DNA from: Anaerosacchariphilus hominis
GTDB taxonomy: Bacteria > Bacillota > Clostridia > Lachnospirales > Lachnospiraceae
Assembly: GCF_014290175.1 (NCBI RefSeq)
Contig: NZ_JACOOR010000003.1
Location: 394,436-458,435, forward strand
Direction: 5' to 3'
Length of the DNA: 64,000 nt
The notes beneath the pieces are model-generated. The model was not told where the DNA came from and searched no databases. It was given only the letters and a program-made list of their open reading frames with translations. The translations under genes and the position numbers were made by a program. Below are positions 1-8,423 of this stretch, in pieces (the first letter of the stretch is position 1; the number at the start of each line of letters is the position of its first letter).

Positions 1-15
1 AATGAACTTTATCAT
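1..15 (-). CDS. 5' tip of a gene running off the left edge
   Basis: An ATG at 15 on the minus strand is preceded by AAGGAGAG at 21-28, a good ribosome binding site. Only the first five codons (M-I-K-F-I) are in the window, so nothing can be said about the product. Confidence 0.35.
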
Positions 16-51
16 TGTTACTCTCCTTCTTCAATAGTATAGAGCCATCAG

Positions 52-88
52 AAAGCTCCCGCCGAATCATTTCCGGCAGGAGCTTTTT
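52..88 (+). terminator. Stem-loop with T-run
   Basis: AAAGCTCC pairs with GGAGCTTT, continued by GCCG/CGGC with one mismatch, and is followed by five T on the plus strand. No plus-strand gene lies to its left in the window, so its client is unknown. It could instead be a leader structure of the minus-strand gene that starts at 15. Confidence 0.45.
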
Positions 89-172
89 GACGTATATTTT
101 TCCCGTTTCCGTACACACTAGCTCTGTAGCATAAAAAGCCGCGGCCGGACCGCGGGGAAATGGAGGACTTAT

Positions 173-343
173 ATGATGACAAACAAAAACGAAGCCATCG
201 CCTGCACCGTCAACAACTGCACTCATCACGCCCAGAATGAGAACTACTGCACCCTGAACAAGATCCAGGTAGGCACCCATGAGCTCAATCCCACGAAGGT
301 GGAATGTACCGACTGCGAATCCTTCGTAAACAAGGCCCGGTAG
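173..343 (+). CDS. DUF1540 domain protein
   Basis: This is a 56-residue Cys-rich protein. Its spaced cysteines (ACTVNNC, NYCTL, ECTDCESF) and the QVGTHE-NPT core are the pattern of DUF1540, a small Clostridia/Bacilli family thought to bind metal through conserved Cys. GGAGG at 162-166 sets the start; two ATGs are adjacent (173 and 176) and the first is better spaced. The gene stands alone, with a terminator directly after it. No function is established for the family; metal binding is inferred from the cysteines. Confidence 0.85.
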   Translation: MMTNKNEAIACTVNNCTHHAQNENYCTLNKIQVGTHELNPTKVECTDCESFVNKAR

Positions 344-356
344 TCTCCGAACGCGC

Positions 357-393
357 AAAAAGCCTGCATCCCATATTCGGACGCAGGCTTTTT
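357..393 (+). terminator. Rho-independent terminator after DUF1540 gene
   Basis: AAAAAGCCTGC and GCAGGCTTTTT form a strong stem flanked by A and T runs, 13 nt after the DUF1540 stop. The symmetry would also let it stop minus-strand transcription coming from the yitT-like gene. Confidence 0.85.
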
Positions 394-478
394 CCTTATA
401 GAAAATATTCCGGAATATTCCGTTCTTTTGTATTATTACTATACGCAGCACCCCGGAAAGGGTTCCCCTGGCCGGAGA

Positions 479-1390
479 CTACAGATGCTTCGCGAATCTG
501 CCCTCGATGCCCACATTGTCCTTGCTGACCACGAAAGCCTTCGGATCGATGTACTTCATTTCCTGCTTCAGCATGGACAGCTCATGCTTGGACATGACTG
601 TAAAAAGGATATGCGACCGGTCATCCGTATAACCTGCTGTGGCGTCCCAGTGGGTCACGCCACGGGCCAGCTCGTCCATGATATAGTGCTTGATTTTCTC
701 CGGATCCTCCTTGGTAATGATAATTACTGCCGTCCGGATATTCTGGGTGTGAGTCTTGTCCACCATCAGCGTATTGACCGCCGCATAAATGACGCAGTAA
801 ATTACCACCTTAATATCAAACAGCATGGCACAGGTTCCGTAAATCAGAAGATTGATGATCAGATTCAGCTTTCCCACGCTGAAATCATTATATTTTTTCG
901 TAAAATACATTCCAAGGATATCTGTGCCGCCGCTGCAGCCGCCGCTCTGGAGGGAAACGCCGATACCGGCTCCCACGACGATGCCGCCGATCAGGGTCGC
1001 CGTAATGGTATCCTCCACAATGGGACTGGCCGGAATGGGAATCAAGGTCAGGAACAGGGACTGGCTCACCACGCAGATGACCGTCTTCCAGAAGAAATGA
1101 CGTCCCACCGACATATAAGCCAGCAGAAAAAGCGGCAAATTCAAAATCAAACTGATAATACCCGCAATGTCTGTTCCGCCGAAATTCAAGTGCGCGTACC
1201 GCACCAGGAGGGTACGGATAATCTGGCTGATGCCCATGACGCCGCCGCTGTAAAGTCCTGCAGGTACGATAAAACTATTGACGCCGATGGCATAAATCAG
1301 CATGCCGGCGACGGTCAGCAGAATCTGAGAAATATCGCTCTTTTCAAAGGCACGGATCACTGCATCCGTGCCTGTACTTTTTAATCTCAT
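479..1390 (-). CDS. YitT family membrane protein (DUF161/DUF2179)
   Basis: A 303-residue protein. Residues about 20-195 hold five or six hydrophobic segments with the family's Gly-rich loop (SGGCSGGTDILG). A soluble C-terminal DUF2179 domain of about 80 residues follows (IRTAVIIITKEDPEKI onward). YitT proteins are widespread membrane proteins of unsettled function, possibly transporters. The gene starts 2 nt after the stop of the xanthine phosphoribosyltransferase gene, so the two are probably translationally coupled. The length is normal for the family. Purine-related transport is a guess from context only. Confidence 0.9.
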   Translation of the reverse strand: MRLKSTGTDAVIRAFEKSDISQILLTVAGMLIYAIGVNSFIVPAGLYSGGVMGISQIIRTLLVRYAHLNFGGTDIAGIISLILNLPLFLLAYMSVGRHFFWKTVICVVSQSLFLTLIPIPASPIVEDTITATLIGGIVVGAGIGVSLQSGGCSGGTDILGMYFTKKYNDFSVGKLNLIINLLIYGTCAMLFDIKVVIYCVIYAAVNTLMVDKTHTQNIRTAVIIITKEDPEKIKHYIMDELARGVTHWDATAGYTDDRSHILFTVMSKHELSMLKQEMKYIDPKAFVVSKDNVGIEGRFAKHL

Positions 1391-1392
1391 AT

Positions 1393-1959
1393 TTAGAATA
1401 CCACTTTTCCATTCTCAAAGGCCTTGATGCTGGCCTGAGCATATACGTGAATACCCTGACTCTCCAGCTTCTCGTGACCCGGCTGGAATGCTTTCTCGAT
1501 GAGAACGCCCAGACCCGCCACTGTGGCGTGCGCCTTCCGAATCAGACGGATGGCTCCGGTAGCTGCCTCGCCATTTGCCAGAAAATCATCGATAATTAGA
1601 ATATGATCGGAATCCGAAATATAATTCTTCGCCAGAGTCAGCTGATAGGAGGTGTTCTTGGTGTAGGAGACTACCTCCGTCTGCCAGACTTCCGTCCGCA
1701 GAGTCTTCGGATTCTGCTTTTTCAGAATAACAAGGGGTACGCCCAGCTCTTTTGCCGTAAATACGGAAGGCGCAATGCCCGACGATTCGATCGTAAAGAC
1801 TTTTGTCACTCCCGCGTCCTTAAAATGCTCTGCCATATCGCGGCCGATCTCCTCCATGAGAGAGATATCTACCTGATGATTGATGAAACCATCCACCTTC
1901 AGAATATCCTCTCCCAGTACATTGCCTTCCTGCAAAATCTTGTCTTCCAGTAACTTCAT
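1393..1959 (-). CDS. xpt: Xanthine phosphoribosyltransferase
   Basis: This cytosolic purine-salvage enzyme makes XMP from xanthine and PRPP. The 188-residue length and the start MKLLEDKI match Xpt. The PRPP-binding loop is ILIIDDFLANGEA at about residues 122-134, and FTIESSGIAPS at about 56-66 is the N-terminal substrate region. It follows the sirtuin-like gene by 70 nt and precedes the yitT-like gene by 2 nt, suggesting one minus-strand operon. The short upstream gap holds no purine riboswitch, unlike many xpt genes in Bacilli. Confidence 0.95.
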   Translation of the reverse strand: MKLLEDKILQEGNVLGEDILKVDGFINHQVDISLMEEIGRDMAEHFKDAGVTKVFTIESSGIAPSVFTAKELGVPLVILKKQNPKTLRTEVWQTEVVSYTKNTSYQLTLAKNYISDSDHILIIDDFLANGEAATGAIRLIRKAHATVAGLGVLIEKAFQPGHEKLESQGIHVYAQASIKAFENGKVVF

Positions 1960-2029
1960 GGTCCTGTTATCCTTTCTTATCCGTCATAATTCTGACTTTT
2001 TCTGATTCTAATTTTTAGGTCTGCTCCGC

Positions 2030-2770
2030 TCAGACTCTGTCGGGCCAGACGATCTTCGGAAGGGCCGTCTTCACCTCTTCATGAAGCACGATATCCGCAC
2101 GCTCGTCCGTATAATGCTCCACTCCATTGATGAGAATCAGCCGTTCTCCCTTGAAATACTTTACATACCGCTCACAGAGGCCGGAATGGATGGCTGTTCC
2201 CAGAAGCAGCAGTACCTGCGCTTGGGAAATCTCGTCCACCGCCCGTGTCATCATCTGATTGTCCACCTGCTCGCCGAAGAGCAGTACCTTGGGTCGGATC
2301 ACCGCCATACATTTCTCACAGAGGGGTACCCGTTTTGAATCCCGGATATATTCCATGGGATACCTCTGTCCGCACCGGGGGCACTCATTCTCATAAATGG
2401 TTCCATGAAGATTCAAAACCTTCTGACATCCGGCCCGACCCGGCAGATTATGTACGTTATTAGCGATACTGCACTGCAGCTTTCCCCGCTTTTCCAGCTC
2501 CGCCAGGGCATAAAAACCGTCGCTGGGCTCCAGAGGGGGCTGCAGCATCTTTTCCCGATAGTATTTAAAAAAGATCTCTGTGCGATTTACATAAAAAACG
2601 GAGCTGAAGATCTCCTCCGGAGAATATCCAAATTCCTTCTCCACCTCATAGGCAATCTCCGGCGCGCGCAGACTGGGCATCCCGGATTCTTTCATCATAT
2701 CCGTGCCGCACATGGCCACCGTGTAGCTGCTTCTGTCCAGAATATCCCGGATCATTTCATAATCATTCAT
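2030..2770 (-). CDS. Sirtuin-fold protein with degenerate NAD/catalytic motifs
   Basis: A 246-residue Sir2-superfamily protein. The start at 2770 is chosen for GGGAGG about 8 nt upstream; an in-frame start at 2785 is less likely. The Zn ribbon is intact (CPRCGQRY near residue 135, then CEKC). The NLHGTIYENEC segment keeps the catalytic His. However, the canonical GAGxS-xxSGIPDFR signature reads CGTDMMKESGMPSLR, and the TQNID motif reads ANNVH. These changes hit residues that bind NAD and its ribose, so ordinary deacetylase activity is doubtful. It may bind ADP-ribose derivatives or have another substrate. It is the first gene of the putative xpt-yitT operon. Confidence 0.75.
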   Translation of the reverse strand: MNDYEMIRDILDRSSYTVAMCGTDMMKESGMPSLRAPEIAYEVEKEFGYSPEEIFSSVFYVNRTEIFFKYYREKMLQPPLEPSDGFYALAELEKRGKLQCSIANNVHNLPGRAGCQKVLNLHGTIYENECPRCGQRYPMEYIRDSKRVPLCEKCMAVIRPKVLLFGEQVDNQMMTRAVDEISQAQVLLLLGTAIHSGLCERYVKYFKGERLILINGVEHYTDERADIVLHEEVKTALPKIVWPDRV

Positions 2771-2910
2771 AGAATAGCCTCCCATGTACTTTATTCTGAC
2801 TCAAACAATCCGACAGTTCCCCTTTTCAGGCTGCGCTTCTTGGTCCGGGCTCTGCCTGTTTTTATTGTGCCACTTCCGGCCATGTTTGTCAATGTCCACA
2901 AGTTTACAAA

Positions 2911-2953
2911 ACCCTCCGTTTCCGACTGCTTTTTCAAGTCGGAAACGGAGGGT
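2911..2953 (-). terminator. Long inverted repeat downstream of malic enzyme
   Basis: A 16-bp perfect stem (ACCCTCCGTTTCCGAC and its complement) closes over a short loop. On the minus strand it is followed by TTTT, so it probably ends the malic enzyme transcript. It lies 24 nt beyond the stop. Confidence 0.8.
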
Positions 2954-2976
2954 AAAAGCACTCTTTACTTTTCAGG

Positions 2977-4164
2977 TCAGATCCGCGCTACGCCGGACTT
3001 TCTTGCGGCCTCTGCCACAGCCTCTGCCACGGCCTTGCCCACCCGCGGGTCGAAAGCTGCGGGAATAATGTAATCCTCGGACAGTTCGTCGTCGGAAATC
3101 AGATGTGCCAGCGCATGGGCTGCCGCCAGCTTCATCTCATCATTGATATCCCGGGCACGTACATCGAAGGCTCCGCGGAAAATACCCGGGAATGCCAGTA
3201 CGTTATTGATCTGATTCGGGAAGTCGCTGCGACCGGTGGCGATGACTCTCGCTCCGCCTGCCTTGGCGTCGTCCGGGAAAATCTCCGGTGTCGGATTCGC
3301 GCATGCGAAGATGATAGCATCCTTGGCCATGGTCTTTACCATCTCTGTGGTCAGAGCGCCCGGTGCGCTGACGCCGATAAATACATCCGCTCCCTTTACG
3401 ATGTCTTCCAGCTTGCCCTGGATCTTGTCCGGGTTCGTGATTTTGGACATTTCTTCCTTGATGGGGTTCATATGCTCGGTACGTCCCTCATAGATGGCTC
3501 CGGTACGGTCGCAGAGGGTCACGTTCTTAATGCCTGCGGTCAGCAGAAGCTTGGTGATGGAGATAGCCGCCGCGCCTGCGCCGTTCACAGCCACCTTGAC
3601 TTCTTCCTTCTTCTTTCCCACCAGACGCAGGGCATTGGTCAGGCCTGCCAGTGTAATGACAGCCGTTCCATGCTGATCATCATGGAAAATGGGAATATCG
3701 CACTTCTCTTTCAGCTTCTTCTCAATCTCGAAACAGCGGGGAGCGGAGATATCCTCCAGATTCACGCCGCCGCAGCTGCCGGAAATCATATATACGGTAT
3801 TCACAATCTCGTCTACATCCTTGCTCTTGATGCACAGCGGGAATGCGTCCACATTGCCAAACTCCTTGAACAGGACACATTTTCCTTCCATAACCGGCAT
3901 ACCTGCCTCCGGACCGATATCGCCCAGACCCAGGACTGCGGTTCCGTCTGTCACTACCAGACAGGTGTTCCAGCGGTTCGTGTATACATAGGACTTCTCC
4001 ACATCCTTCTGAATCTCCAGACAGGGCTGTGCTACGCCCGGTGTATAAGCCAGGGAAAGATCCTCTTTGGTCTTCACCTGCACTCTTGATTTAATCTCAA
4101 TCTTGCCTCTGTATTTTTCATGAAGCAGAAGGCTCTGCTCGCCAACGGTTAACTGTTCTCCCAT
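2977..4164 (-). CDS. Malic enzyme (NAD(P)-dependent, short bacterial form)
   Basis: This enzyme oxidatively decarboxylates malate to pyruvate with reduction of NAD(P). At 395 residues it is the short prokaryotic type. The N-terminal malic domain includes AYTPGVAQPC (the Tyr region), GLGDIGPEAGMPVMEGK and the metal-binding HDDQHGTA near residue 165. The NAD(P) fold follows with VNGAGAAAISI (about 192-202) and ACANPTPEIF. The start has GAGGAGA just upstream and a good promoter at 4256-4284. It is monocistronic between that promoter and a terminator. Cofactor preference cannot be told from sequence by eye. Confidence 0.95.
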   Translation of the reverse strand: MGEQLTVGEQSLLLHEKYRGKIEIKSRVQVKTKEDLSLAYTPGVAQPCLEIQKDVEKSYVYTNRWNTCLVVTDGTAVLGLGDIGPEAGMPVMEGKCVLFKEFGNVDAFPLCIKSKDVDEIVNTVYMISGSCGGVNLEDISAPRCFEIEKKLKEKCDIPIFHDDQHGTAVITLAGLTNALRLVGKKKEEVKVAVNGAGAAAISITKLLLTAGIKNVTLCDRTGAIYEGRTEHMNPIKEEMSKITNPDKIQGKLEDIVKGADVFIGVSAPGALTTEMVKTMAKDAIIFACANPTPEIFPDDAKAGGARVIATGRSDFPNQINNVLAFPGIFRGAFDVRARDINDEMKLAAAHALAHLISDDELSEDYIIPAAFDPRVGKAVAEAVAEAARKSGVARI

Positions 4165-4255
4165 TGTAATGGTTCTCCTCTCATATCAGTTCGCAGTTCC
4201 GCGCCGCTCCTTTCCAGGGCTTTTCGCAAACTGCTGTCAGTTTCCAACCTTTCTA

Positions 4256-4284
4256 ATCATAATACATTTCCCGGGTAAGGTAAA
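4256..4284 (-). promoter_or_regulatory. Promoter of malic enzyme gene
   Basis: On the minus strand, TTTACC and TATGAT are separated by exactly 17 nt, close to the sigma-A consensus. The site lies about 95 nt upstream of the ATG. Confidence 0.6.
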
Positions 4285-4335
4285 GCCTTTCTTTTCTCAT
4301 TTTCACTCATTTGCGCTGTCTTTTTCTTTCCGGTT

Positions 4336-5799
4336 TCAGGACTCCAGATTCTTTCGGAGACCCTTGGGATAATGATTCTTCAGACTTCCACCCGCCAGCT
4401 TTCCCCAGCCTGCCGGAAATCCATCCACACAGACCATCGTCCAGCCTTTTCCTTCTGTCCCGTCTGCCTCCAGGCTTTCGCCGGACAGCCAGGCACGGAT
4501 CTCCCTGGAATCGGCCCCGTAAGAGACCCTGCGCTTCGCGTCCTCCGGTTTTAATGCCAGGGCCAGGGCGTGGGCCGGTTCAAAACGGTTCTTTTTCACA
4601 GTTCCCAGATGGAGACCAGGCCGCAGAACCTTCAAGCCGCTCAAATCCAGCAGGCAGGGCAGCAGATACAGCTGCTCGCCAAAGAGCATGGGGATGCCCT
4701 CCGGGCAATGGGTCAACGCATCAGCCGCAAACTCTTCATAAAGCTTCCAGGCTGCCGCGTCAGCCGTCGCCCCTCCTGCTTTTCCGGCGCTTTTCCGTCC
4801 GCCGGATCTGTCCGTCCTCTCCCGGCTTTTCCGGTCGTCCCGGCTTCCTGCTTTTTCCAGCACCGCCGCATAATGGCCTTCTCCGTCCAGCTTATGGGGC
4901 CAGAGCCGGAAAGTAGCCTTCACTGACGCCAGAATCTCTTCCAACCGCTCCGCACTGACGCTCTCCTTCTCTTCCTCCGTCAGCTTCACCCACTCCTCTC
5001 TGCCCGGGGCGAAGCCCTCGTAAGCCTCCACCTGCTTCACAGAAAAATCCGGATGCTTCAGAAGAAAACGCACCACGCTCTCCTCGTCCTCCTCAGGCGC
5101 AAAGGTACAGGTAGAATAGACTAATATTCCGCCGGGCCGCAGCATCTTTGCCGCTTCTTCCAAAATATCCTGCTGCCGGGCCGCGCAGAGTCCCACATTG
5201 TCCTGGCTCCACTGGATGACCGCCTGTTCCTCCTTTCGGAACATACCCTCTCCGGAGCAGGGCGCGTCCACCACGATCCGGTCAAAGAAGGACGGAAAAT
5301 GGGGTGTCAGCCGCTGGGGGGGCTCGTTGGTCACCAGGGCGTTCGGAACGCCCATCCGCTCCATATTGGAGGCGAGAATCTTCGCCCGGGCCGGATGAAT
5401 CTCATTGGATACCAAAAGCCCCTTTCCCTCCATGGCTGCTGCCAGCTGCGTGCTTTTTCCACCGGGAGCCGCGCAGAGATCCAGCACACGGTCGCCCGGC
5501 TGTACTCCTGCCAGCTCCGCCACGGACATGGCGCTGGGCTCCTGGATATAGTAGACACCGGACTCATGCCAGGGGTGCTTGCCGGGCCGGTCCTCCGTCC
5601 CATAATAGAATCCGTTTTTTGCCCAGGGTACCGGCTGCAGTGCAAAGGGGCTGATACGCAGAAATTCCTCCGCGGAGATCTTCGCCGGATTCACCCGGAG
5701 AGCCTGATGCCGCTCTTTTTCATAGCCTGCCAGGAAATCCTCATATTCCGTCCCCAGAAGATGTTTCATTTTTTCTTCAAATAATTCCGGTAGCTGCAT
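4336..5799 (-). CDS. rsmF: rRNA cytosine-C5 methyltransferase (RsmF/NOL1-NOP2-Sun family)
   Basis: A 487-residue SAM-dependent methyltransferase that probably forms m5C in 16S rRNA. Motif I is LDLCAAPGGKS near residue 105. The two catalytic-cysteine motifs are DAPCSGEGMFRKE (motif IV, about 178) and YSTCTFAPEE (motif VI, about 228). After the catalytic domain comes a linker rich in Arg, Gly and Ala, then an RsmF-type C-terminal RNA-binding domain ending in HYPKGLRKNLES. The gene once lay 2 nt downstream of the RlmI-like gene now at 13652; the integrated element has displaced it. Its current promoter may be supplied by the element or by read-through. Confidence 0.9.
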   Translation of the reverse strand: MQLPELFEEKMKHLLGTEYEDFLAGYEKERHQALRVNPAKISAEEFLRISPFALQPVPWAKNGFYYGTEDRPGKHPWHESGVYYIQEPSAMSVAELAGVQPGDRVLDLCAAPGGKSTQLAAAMEGKGLLVSNEIHPARAKILASNMERMGVPNALVTNEPPQRLTPHFPSFFDRIVVDAPCSGEGMFRKEEQAVIQWSQDNVGLCAARQQDILEEAAKMLRPGGILVYSTCTFAPEEDEESVVRFLLKHPDFSVKQVEAYEGFAPGREEWVKLTEEEKESVSAERLEEILASVKATFRLWPHKLDGEGHYAAVLEKAGSRDDRKSRERTDRSGGRKSAGKAGGATADAAAWKLYEEFAADALTHCPEGIPMLFGEQLYLLPCLLDLSGLKVLRPGLHLGTVKKNRFEPAHALALALKPEDAKRRVSYGADSREIRAWLSGESLEADGTEGKGWTMVCVDGFPAGWGKLAGGSLKNHYPKGLRKNLES

Positions 5800-5817
5800 G
5801 CTTATTTTTCCTCACAT

Positions 5818-5839
5818 ACCTGGAAGATGATAAACTTCA
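5818..5839. repeat. Left attachment-site repeat
   Basis: This is a 22-bp exact copy of 13668-13689 (begins ACCTGGAAGATG, ends TAAACTTCA). Read on the minus strand, the bases past it encode V-C-E-E-K-stop and then, 2 nt later, the rsmF ATG. These are the original 3' end of the rlmI gene, left behind by the insertion. Confidence 0.9.
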
Positions 5840-5897
5840 AGTAAACACTTAAAATTCCTTGATTTTCCAAGGCTTTTTCCTTGTTAAATACGTTTAC

Positions 5898-5915
5898 TAC
5901 ACCACATTTACACCA
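5898..5915. other. Integrase arm-type site candidates, left end
   Basis: TACACCA occurs at 5898-5904 and 5909-5915, overlapping the end of int. The same heptamer occurs three times at the right end (13527-13566). Short repeats near both element ends are typical arm-type binding sites of tyrosine integrases. Confidence 0.5.
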
Positions 5916-7050
5916 TTTCTGTAATAATAGACATTTCATCTTTCAACGTAGAATCTAATACGTGACAATACAAATCCATTGTCATTTGCAGGGAATTGTG
6001 TCCTAACAATTTCTGTAATGTTTTAGGGCGCATACCTTTTGCGATACAATTCGTTGCAAAAGTGTGTCTAAGACAATGTGGTGTAAATACTTCAAATGTT
6101 TGTACGGGATTTTCTGTGTTTATGCGATTGACCAGATAGCGTATAGCAGTTCTTATATTGCTTTCATGCAGAGGATGATTGGTTTTGCTTGTAAACACCA
6201 GATTTTCAAATCCCGATTGAGCTTTAAATCTGCTGTTTACCTTGTCCCGCCATGCCTTTTGCTCTTGCAGTATTTCCATGACCTGTTTAGACATGGGAAT
6301 GTTCCGCTTGCCCGCCTTACTTTTCGGTGGATGAAACTCATAGATTGCAGTTCCATTGTTGGGAAGATAACAGAGCGTTTTTTCTACATGGATGAAACCA
6401 GTCTCAAAATCAACACATTCCCATGTAAGACCAAGAATTTCTCCCATTCGCATACCAGTATTTAACGCAAGAACAAAAAAGGGATAAAGCTGACTGTTTT
6501 TCGTTGATTGATAAAGTATCTGAATTTCATCCGGTGTTAATACACGTTTTTCAGGCTGTTCCGTACCGTCTATTTTGGTATTGACCGATACAGCAACATT
6601 TTTATTTATCAAATCTGATTCAAAAGCCCTGTTAAGCATATCAACAAGGAGCGCTTTACAATCTCGTCTGGATTTATCACTTTTTAAATTATTGAAAGCG
6701 TTTTGAATAATGACCAGATTCAGATTTGTCAGTTTACGCCATCCCAGTTCCTCACGAAGCCGATTATACTGGACGGAGTAGGTGCGTCTGGTTGTATCTC
6801 TACAATGCTTTTTACAGGTGGTCATCCATACGTTATACCATTCGTCCAAGGTCATATTACTGGTAACTACATTTATCTGCTTCTCGTCCTCATATTGTGC
6901 GTCCCGCAGCTTTTTTGTTATATCGTTGTATGTTTTTGCATAAATCGTCTGTCTTTTGCCAAAACGATTGATAAAGCGTGCCTGATAAAGCCCGTCTTTA
7001 CGTTGGGAAATGCCTTTCCCCAATTCTTTTCCTTTTAATGATTTACCCAT
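5908..7050 (-). CDS. int: Tyrosine site-specific integrase
   Basis: A 380-residue phage/ICE-type integrase that would catalyse integration and excision of the element. Residues 1-60 form the arm-binding N-terminal domain (GISQRKDGLYQARF). A SAM-like core-binding domain follows to about 165, then the catalytic domain. Catalytic residues visible are Arg in TGMRMGEILGL, His and Arg in TPHCLRHTFAT, and Tyr in MTMDLYCHV near residue 360. The gene ends about 70 bp inside the left repeat, the usual position. xis lies 85 nt upstream, separated by a terminator-like hairpin. Confidence 0.95.
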   Translation of the reverse strand: MGKSLKGKELGKGISQRKDGLYQARFINRFGKRQTIYAKTYNDITKKLRDAQYEDEKQINVVTSNMTLDEWYNVWMTTCKKHCRDTTRRTYSVQYNRLREELGWRKLTNLNLVIIQNAFNNLKSDKSRRDCKALLVDMLNRAFESDLINKNVAVSVNTKIDGTEQPEKRVLTPDEIQILYQSTKNSQLYPFFVLALNTGMRMGEILGLTWECVDFETGFIHVEKTLCYLPNNGTAIYEFHPPKSKAGKRNIPMSKQVMEILQEQKAWRDKVNSRFKAQSGFENLVFTSKTNHPLHESNIRTAIRYLVNRINTENPVQTFEVFTPHCLRHTFATNCIAKGMRPKTLQKLLGHNSLQMTMDLYCHVLDSTLKDEMSIITEMV

Positions 7051-7080
7051 TCTGTACTCCTTTTCTATGGTAAATCAAAA

Positions 7081-7123
7081 GGGTATTGCTAAGATGTACG
7101 CATAGTATATCACAGCAATACCC
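7081..7123 (-). terminator. Hairpin between xis and int
   Basis: GGGTATTGCT (7081-7090) and AGCAATACCC (7114-7123) form a perfect 10-bp stem, followed by TTTTG on the minus strand. It could limit read-through from the rep-xis transcript into int. Confidence 0.65.
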
Positions 7124-7134
7124 CTGTTTTCAAT

Positions 7135-7305
7135 CTATACAGCCATTTTGTCAAGCCATTTATCCAGCTTGTTTTTATCAGCATACCATCGGTTTCCAAT
7201 CTGTACACCGAATCCGTTTTTACCTCTGACAAGTTCCCTTGCTTTCGTTTCTCCAATTCCCAGATAGGAGCATAATTCTTTCAGGTTCAATAGCTTCTTC
7301 TCCAT
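7135..7305 (-). CDS. xis: Excisionase-like small DNA-binding protein
   Basis: A 56-residue winged-HTH/MerR-like protein. It begins MEKKLLNLKELCSYLGIGETKAREL and ends in IGNRWYADKNKLDKWLDK, the pattern of Tn916-type Xis and excisionase-family proteins. It would bend DNA at the element ends and steer Int toward excision. It ends 85 nt before int and begins 3 nt after the rep stop, so it is probably co-transcribed with rep. That would link replication functions to excision. Confidence 0.85.
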   Translation of the reverse strand: MEKKLLNLKELCSYLGIGETKARELVRGKNGFGVQIGNRWYADKNKLDKWLDKMAV

Positions 7306-7308
7306 AGG

Positions 7309-8349
7309 CTATTCCTTGAACGGTATAGAACACTGTTCAGCCTTTGTCAGTGAGTGGAAGTTGTTATTTCTTTCGAGATATTCCTTTACCGAAGAGTAGG
7401 TTATAACGTGTTCTGCATCCTGATAGAAAATAACCTGATGTATCCGTCGCAGGAACGCTTCCCATGTTGCCGGGCTTTCTGCCTGTACATTTACATATTG
7501 TTGTTCCAGAAGAATATTAGAAATAATATAGACTTCCAGATAGCAGGCTGTTTTGTTATTATACCGGGCAGACAGTTCACAGGGATAGCCGTCCAGATAA
7601 TTGAGCATATCCTGTATTTTCAGACTGCTTCGGAACTCTTCAAAGATAATAACACTGTGATTTTTATAGCTGTCAAATGGATGTATGTAATCTGTCACAC
7701 GAAATACATTACTATATCCGTATTTCTCCATGACAGACCGTGTTTTACCAGTTTCGGTTTTCCCGAAGATATAAGTAACAGTAAGTTCCCGCCATGTATT
7801 TTTATATTCATCCTCAATTAAAAGCTGCCTTGCCCGGTCTATTTTGTCCAGATAACGCATAGCCTGTGGAAATGCTTTTAATATTTCTGCTGTACTCAGT
7901 CCGCTTTCTATCATATCATAGATAAATTGTAGTTCGCCCTTTTCGCTCATAGTTTCTTTGGCGGGCATAATGCCATATTCTTCAAAAGTTCCGACGATAG
8001 AAGTTTCTGTTTTAGAGGTGCTTTTCCATTTCCCGGCTTTCAGAATATAATCTTTGTTTTCTGCTGATGAACCATAGGCTGATTCTATGTGTCCCTGTGG
8101 AAAACGCTTTTTTACCGTAGAGAAGCGGATAGGCGAAGCGCTGTACAAATAGATGTGTGTATGTGGTGTCTGCTCTTTCAGCCCGATTTCATCCGCCATA
8201 CACCAGTAAGATACAGAGCCGAGTCTGCCAATTTCTTCTTTAATTTGCGGATGGGTCATAGGTGGAATCATACTAAGCGGATTATTAAGCGTTATATTAT
8301 ATTTTCGTGCCTGTCGGTCTTTTGATTCCTGTATTTTCTTTTCTTCCAT
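7309..8349 (-). CDS. rep: CRESS-DNA-type replication initiator (HUH endonuclease + SF3 helicase)
   Basis: A 346-residue protein with both domains of eukaryotic-virus-like Rep. HUH domain: motif I ITLNN (residues 19-23), motif II PHTHIYLY (His63 and His65), motif III YILK with the nicking Tyr at about 101. SF3 helicase domain: Walker A GKTETGKT (196-203), Walker B VIIFEE (about 233-238), and motif C ending ISN (276-278). These motifs, their order and the length match the bacterial relatives of geminivirus and circovirus Reps. It should nick the origin at 8424-8454 and start rolling-circle replication of the excised circle. It differs from the Rep_trans protein of Tn916. Assignment is from motifs; no search was run. 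Confidence 0.9.
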   Translation of the reverse strand: MEEKKIQESKDRQARKYNITLNNPLSMIPPMTHPQIKEEIGRLGSVSYWCMADEIGLKEQTPHTHIYLYSASPIRFSTVKKRFPQGHIESAYGSSAENKDYILKAGKWKSTSKTETSIVGTFEEYGIMPAKETMSEKGELQFIYDMIESGLSTAEILKAFPQAMRYLDKIDRARQLLIEDEYKNTWRELTVTYIFGKTETGKTRSVMEKYGYSNVFRVTDYIHPFDSYKNHSVIIFEEFRSSLKIQDMLNYLDGYPCELSARYNNKTACYLEVYIISNILLEQQYVNVQAESPATWEAFLRRIHQVIFYQDAEHVITYSSVKEYLERNNNFHSLTKAEQCSIPFKE

Positions 8350-8423
8350 AAGATTCTCCTACCTGCTACAAAATGATGTAACAGCCTAAAACACTTGATT
8401 TTATTGGATAATCAGAGGGTTGC

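Noticed and set aside
428..1384. Long plus-strand open frame opposite the yitT-like gene
   Set aside because: It is the antisense shadow of a well-supported membrane protein gene; no ribosome site and His/Asp-rich nonsense composition.
1960..2029. Purine riboswitch upstream of xpt
   Set aside because: Only 70 bp separate xpt from the upstream gene and no purine aptamer fold is present.
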